From the NCBI GenBank assembly GCA_030447525.1, contig JAUJOR010000005.1, positions 1 to 64,000 on the forward strand: 64,000 nucleotides of DNA, written 5' to 3'. Both the position numbers and the translations under genes were made by a program. Below the pieces are notes generated by a model. The model saw nothing but the letters and a program-made list of their open reading frames with translations, was not told the origin of the DNA and ran no database searches. This stretch comes from Chloroflexota bacterium. GTDB lineage: Bacteria > Chloroflexota > UBA11872 > UBA12225. Shown piece by piece: positions 61,432 through 64,000 of this stretch (the first letter of the stretch is position 1; each line of letters starts with the position of its first letter).

Positions 61432-62088
61432 CTAGCCCCGCGCCGGCGGTTGCCGCTTGGGGTCCGGCGCATCACCTGGTGAAGGCGGTAGCTGTGGCTT
61501 GAAGTACTCACATAACGCGTTCACGCCGATCTTGCCTACCAGCCACAGGGCGGTGCCGGCCATCGCGTACGCGGCGCCTTCTCCTATGCCGTGGGTCGTG
61601 GCGACGCTGCCGCCAATGGCGGCGATCAGAAGCTTGCTGTTGGTCGCGAGCGTTGCCACCTCCTTTGCATACCGCGGGTCCCCGGCACACAGGGCAGCGT
61701 GTACCTCTGCCAACACATAGGCGACGAGTCCACTATGCCCAAACTGCTCAAACCAGTCGCGACTCTCGCCACCGCCGCCGCCGAAGATGTGTCCTGAGTG
61801 GAAGGTTCCCCTCGTGGCGCGCTGGCGTATCTCCATGATCTGGGAGGGATCGTCGCCGCGGAAGGTGAATTGCAGGTCGCGAAAGGCCACGATGTCGAAC
61901 CTGGTCTGCGGATCGGGATAGGTGGGGTTGACCTTCAGCCCCTGCTCGCGGAACCACTACCGGAGGAGGCCACCATGGTCACGGAACTCCGCCAGTTGCT
62001 GGATCACCCACCGCTCCTCCGGTGTGCGTGCAAGGTCAGCGGCATCCTTGAGAGCCATCTCCACGGATGGCAGGTCTACAGTTGTCAT
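61432..62088 (-). pseudogene. Hypothetical protein with an in-frame amber codon
   Basis: From MTTVDLPSVEMALKDAADLA (62088) the frame runs TPEERWVIQQLAEFRDHGGL LR, then TAG at 61957-61959, and continues in the same frame WFREQGLKVNPTYPDPQTRF, FRDLQFTFRGDDPSQIMEIR, ending at 61432. The part after the stop has normal codon use. The C-terminal half has two hydrophobic segments (SKLLIAAIGGSVATTHGIGE, YAMAGTALWLVGKIGVNALC). Rebuilt length about 218 residues. A Tyr codon changed to TAG is the likely cause; stop readthrough is an alternative. The 61432-61890 part can be started by a GTG. Confidence 0.7.
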
Positions 62089-62101
62089 CTCACAACATGA
62101 G

Positions 62102-62701
62102 CTAAGGAGATGACCTGGCCCTGCGGCTGCGTCTGGTGGGTGAGGGGGAGACCTCCTCTGAGGCCGCTTCTTGCACCTGCTGGTCGGGTGATGGCTGGAC
62201 CTCAGCGGTCTCCGGCAGCTCGGCCCGGGCGCGGTCTGCTTGCTCGGTGGTGAGCGGCGGTTGCTGCTCCGCGGGGATCGCCTCCTCAAGACCGAGATCT
62301 GGAGCAGCCAGGGCCGCGTTGATCGGTTGATCGCCTTGGTGGCCGGTCGGGTCAGCGACCAGTTCAGGCAGGTCCAAGCGATGGGCCTGCCGGCGAGCCG
62401 CCCGTGTCGCCCGCGCCTTCTCTACCCGAGCCTGCTTTTGCTCGGCAGTGATCTTGACCGATCGCTTCTCAGGCGACACCACCCGAAAGCGGACCGTCTC
62501 CTTGTCTGCGCTCAGCCGGGTGATCCGCATGCCGAGCTGGGCAACCGCCGTGTTCAACTCCCGCATCACCTTGCGCGAGGTCTCGCCGCCCTCCAGAGGG
62601 AGTGCGACCACCTGGCCGACCGTTAGCTTGCGCAGGAAGGCTGTGTACGCACTCAGATCGCCGGTGTTTGAGGAGACCTGGGCTCGTGAGAAATCCGGCA
62701 C
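62102..62701 (-). CDS. Hypothetical basic protein, possibly nucleic-acid binding
   Basis: About 199 residues from the GTG at 62701 (AGAGGTG six bases upstream; the GTG at 62710 is alternative). The ordered N-terminal half reads AYTAFLRKLTVGQVVALPLE, RKVMRELNTAVAQLGMRITR, DKETVRFRVVSPEKRSVKIT, then a basic helix QKQARVEKARATRAARRQAH. The rest is disordered and acidic. The pattern suggests a small DNA-binding or accessory plasmid protein, but no family is recognised. It precedes the amber-interrupted gene on the same strand. Confidence 0.7.
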   Translation of the reverse strand: MPDFSRAQVSSNTGDLSAYTAFLRKLTVGQVVALPLEGGETSRKVMRELNTAVAQLGMRITRLSADKETVRFRVVSPEKRSVKITAEQKQARVEKARATRAARRQAHRLDLPELVADPTGHQGDQPINAALAAPDLGLEEAIPAEQQPPLTTEQADRARAELPETAEVQPSPDQQVQEAASEEVSPSPTRRSRRARSSP

Positions 62702-62721
62702 TGGTTGCACCTCTAAAGGGG

Positions 62722-62727
62722 ATTATA
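62722..62727 (-). promoter_or_regulatory. Probable -10 box of 62102-62701
   Basis: A perfect TATAAT on the reverse strand about 12 bases upstream of the first possible start, implying a short leader and favouring the GTG at 62701. A -35 box is not clear. Confidence 0.55.
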
Positions 62728-62974
62728 GGAGCGTGGGTGACGGGCAACCTGCTGGTCGTGGCCTTACTCGCTCAACATGATCTTCTGTCTCGGTGGAGGA
62801 TGCAGGCCCGGGCGCCCAACCAGACCGCTGGGAGAGCCCTTAGACTATCAGTCTAGCGTCAGAAAAGAGATAGATATACGACGGTAACGCCTCCTACATG
62901 CGTGACACAGCGTGGGCCTACGTCCAACTCCGTTGGGGCAGGGCCACCCCTGTAGTCGCCTGGCAAGGGAAGGC
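62728..62974. other. Spacer between divergent genes
   Basis: No gene seen. Contains promoter regions for the leftward gene (at its left edge) and presumably for the response regulator starting at 62975. Confidence 0.4.
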
Positions 62975-63778
62975 ATGGCAATGGACAGAGGCATGAATGA
63001 AGAAGCAGGGTACGGGGGGCCGGCGCGCCCAGCGGGCCGCCCTGGACCGCCCAGAGAGCACGCCGGTGAAGGGGGCCGCGTCCTCATGGTGGAGGACCAT
63101 GCGGACATCCGAGAGATCGTCACCCTCGGTCTGGGCGGCCTGGGCTACGAGGTGCATAGCGCCCCGGACGCGGCGCAGGGGCTGTCCAAGTTCCTCGCGC
63201 TGCGCCCTGACGCCGTGCTCATCGACCTGCTCTTGCCCGGCATGGACGGCTTTGGGCTGTGCCGCCGGCTGCGCGAGCTCTCGGACGTCCCCATCATCAT
63301 CATCTCGGCGCTGCGCAACGAGACCCAGATCATCAGTGGCCTGGACGCCGGCGCCGATGACTACCTCACCAAGCCCTTCAGTCTCCAGGAGCTGAGCGCC
63401 CGCCTGCGCGCTGTGCTTCGCCGGCGGGTGCAGGAGGCGGTCCCGGCAGCGCGTCGGGTGGCCTTCGACGGCGGACGCCTGATGGTCGATCTCGAGGCCC
63501 AGCGTGTCATCCGCAACGGCGTGGATGTGCGCCTCAGCCCCACCGAGTTCCGCCTCCTGCGCTACCTGGTGGCCAACGCCCGTCGGGTCATCCCGCACCG
63601 CGAGCTGATCTCGCAAGTGTGGGGGGACGACGCCGCTCGGCTGGGCCCGTACCTCACGATCTACATCGGCCGGGTGCGCCAGAAGATCGAGCAGGACCCC
63701 ACCCGCCCGCGCCTGATCACGTCCTGCCACAGCACGGGCTACGTCTTCGAGGAGACGCCCGTCCGGGGGACTGCCTGA
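62975..63778 (+). CDS. OmpR/PhoB-family response regulator
   Basis: 267 residues from MAMDRGMNEEAGYGG, with AAGGGAAGG before the ATG. Receiver: VLMVEDHADIREIVTLGLGG, phosphoacceptor in AVLIDLLLPGMDGFGLCRRL, Ser in IIIISALRNETQ, Lys in DDYLTKPFSLQELSARLRAV. Winged-helix output: VRLSPTEFRLLRYLVANARR, VIPHRELISQVWG, LTIYIGRVRQKIEQ, LITSCHSTGYVFEE. Complete and probably functional. Its receiver segment RELSDVPIIIISALR is nearly identical to the piece fused to IstA at 5620-5700. No kinase lies next to it within the window. Confidence 0.93.
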   Translation: MAMDRGMNEEAGYGGPARPAGRPGPPREHAGEGGRVLMVEDHADIREIVTLGLGGLGYEVHSAPDAAQGLSKFLALRPDAVLIDLLLPGMDGFGLCRRLRELSDVPIIIISALRNETQIISGLDAGADDYLTKPFSLQELSARLRAVLRRRVQEAVPAARRVAFDGGRLMVDLEAQRVIRNGVDVRLSPTEFRLLRYLVANARRVIPHRELISQVWGDDAARLGPYLTIYIGRVRQKIEQDPTRPRLITSCHSTGYVFEETPVRGTA

Positions 63779-64000
63779 CCGACATGCCCCCAGTGGCGAG
63801 TGGAGAAGGGCGCGACCGCGATGCCGACGGGCATCACAGCGCTCCGGTCCGACGTCTGCGGCAGGAGGGTGGCTTGACGGGCGGGGCCGGGTGGCGGAGG
63901 TCTCCCGCCGCCGCGCCGTGGTACTCCCCCAGGAAGGAGTGGTGCCGTGCAGGGGTCGTACGACCAGACGGCCGAGGAGCAGCGACGTGGACGACGGTGG
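63779..64000. other. Right window edge, no gene resolved
   Basis: A short ATG frame at about 63821 stops after 18 codons. An AGGAAGGAG near 63932 precedes GTG codons at about 63943-63947, so a rightward gene may begin just before the window edge; this cannot be confirmed. Confidence 0.3.

Overview
The window is very GC-rich bacterial DNA with standard genetic code, strong AAGGAG/GGAGG ribosome sites and many ATGA-type gene overlaps. Gene content (YsnF/DUF2382 and DUF2171 stress genes, many stand-alone response regulators, XRE and AbrB regulators, IS6, IS21, IS1182, IS701, IS1380, IS3 and Tn3 elements) suits an accessory replicon of a high-GC bacterium. A Chloroflexota (Thermomicrobia-like) host is my best guess, from gene style only. 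The 55-63 kb part holds a replication initiator, a ParA/partner pair, two PIN-domain toxin-antitoxin pairs and small plasmid-type genes, so a plasmid or plasmid-derived island is the simplest reading. No rRNA, convincing tRNA or CRISPR array was seen.

Layout. 0-5 kb: a response regulator in a 0.66-kb direct repeat, two small genes, then nested wreckage: a 313-bp Tn3-derived miniature element, two Tn3 transposase fragments, an IS6-type element with an internal tandem duplication and a second inverted-repeat element. 5-8.7 kb: an IstA/response-regulator chimera, an integrase cut by an IS21 end, then five tightly overlapping small genes. 8.7-11.7 kb: a double-AbrB gene split by IS1380 (4-bp CTAG duplication), a Xer-type recombinase and dif-like sites. 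11.9-19.2 kb: ECF sigma factor, Crp/Fnr-DUF2171, DUF2382, membrane proteins and response regulators, probably envelope or stress adaptation. 19.3-23 kb: IS elements around a UPF0114 gene. 23-31.3 kb: PLP-dependent decarboxylase plus MFS transporter, a hybrid kinase and a second histidine kinase. 31.3-35 kb: integrase C-terminus, decayed IS701 and intact IS1182, all at CTAG. 35-40.5 kb: a GNAT/VirB4 chimera, a frameshifted RepA_N-like initiator, MerR and HTH regulators, a toxin/antitoxin-like pair and a truncated nucleotidyltransferase. 40.5-44.5 kb: a complete Tn3-family transposon. 44.8-50.3 kb: decayed hydrolase and regulator, the second response-regulator repeat, XRE gene, intact IS6 copy, methyltransferase. 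50.6-55.3 kb: a second Tn3-family transposon with a nested IS3. 55.4-58.9 kb: rep and par genes. 59-62.7 kb: toxin-antitoxin and small plasmid-type genes. 63-64 kb: an OmpR-type regulator.

How it fits together. A maintenance core (rep, parA/parB, PIN toxin-antitoxin pairs, possibly Xer plus dif-like sites) carries an adaptive cargo (signalling, stress envelope proteins, decarboxylase/transporter) and has taken in at least ten mobile elements. Several elements sit inside identifiable genes, so ancestral reading frames can be rebuilt. Many frames are broken by single-base shifts in G/C runs, so some apparent pseudogenes may be sequence errors and should be checked against raw reads.
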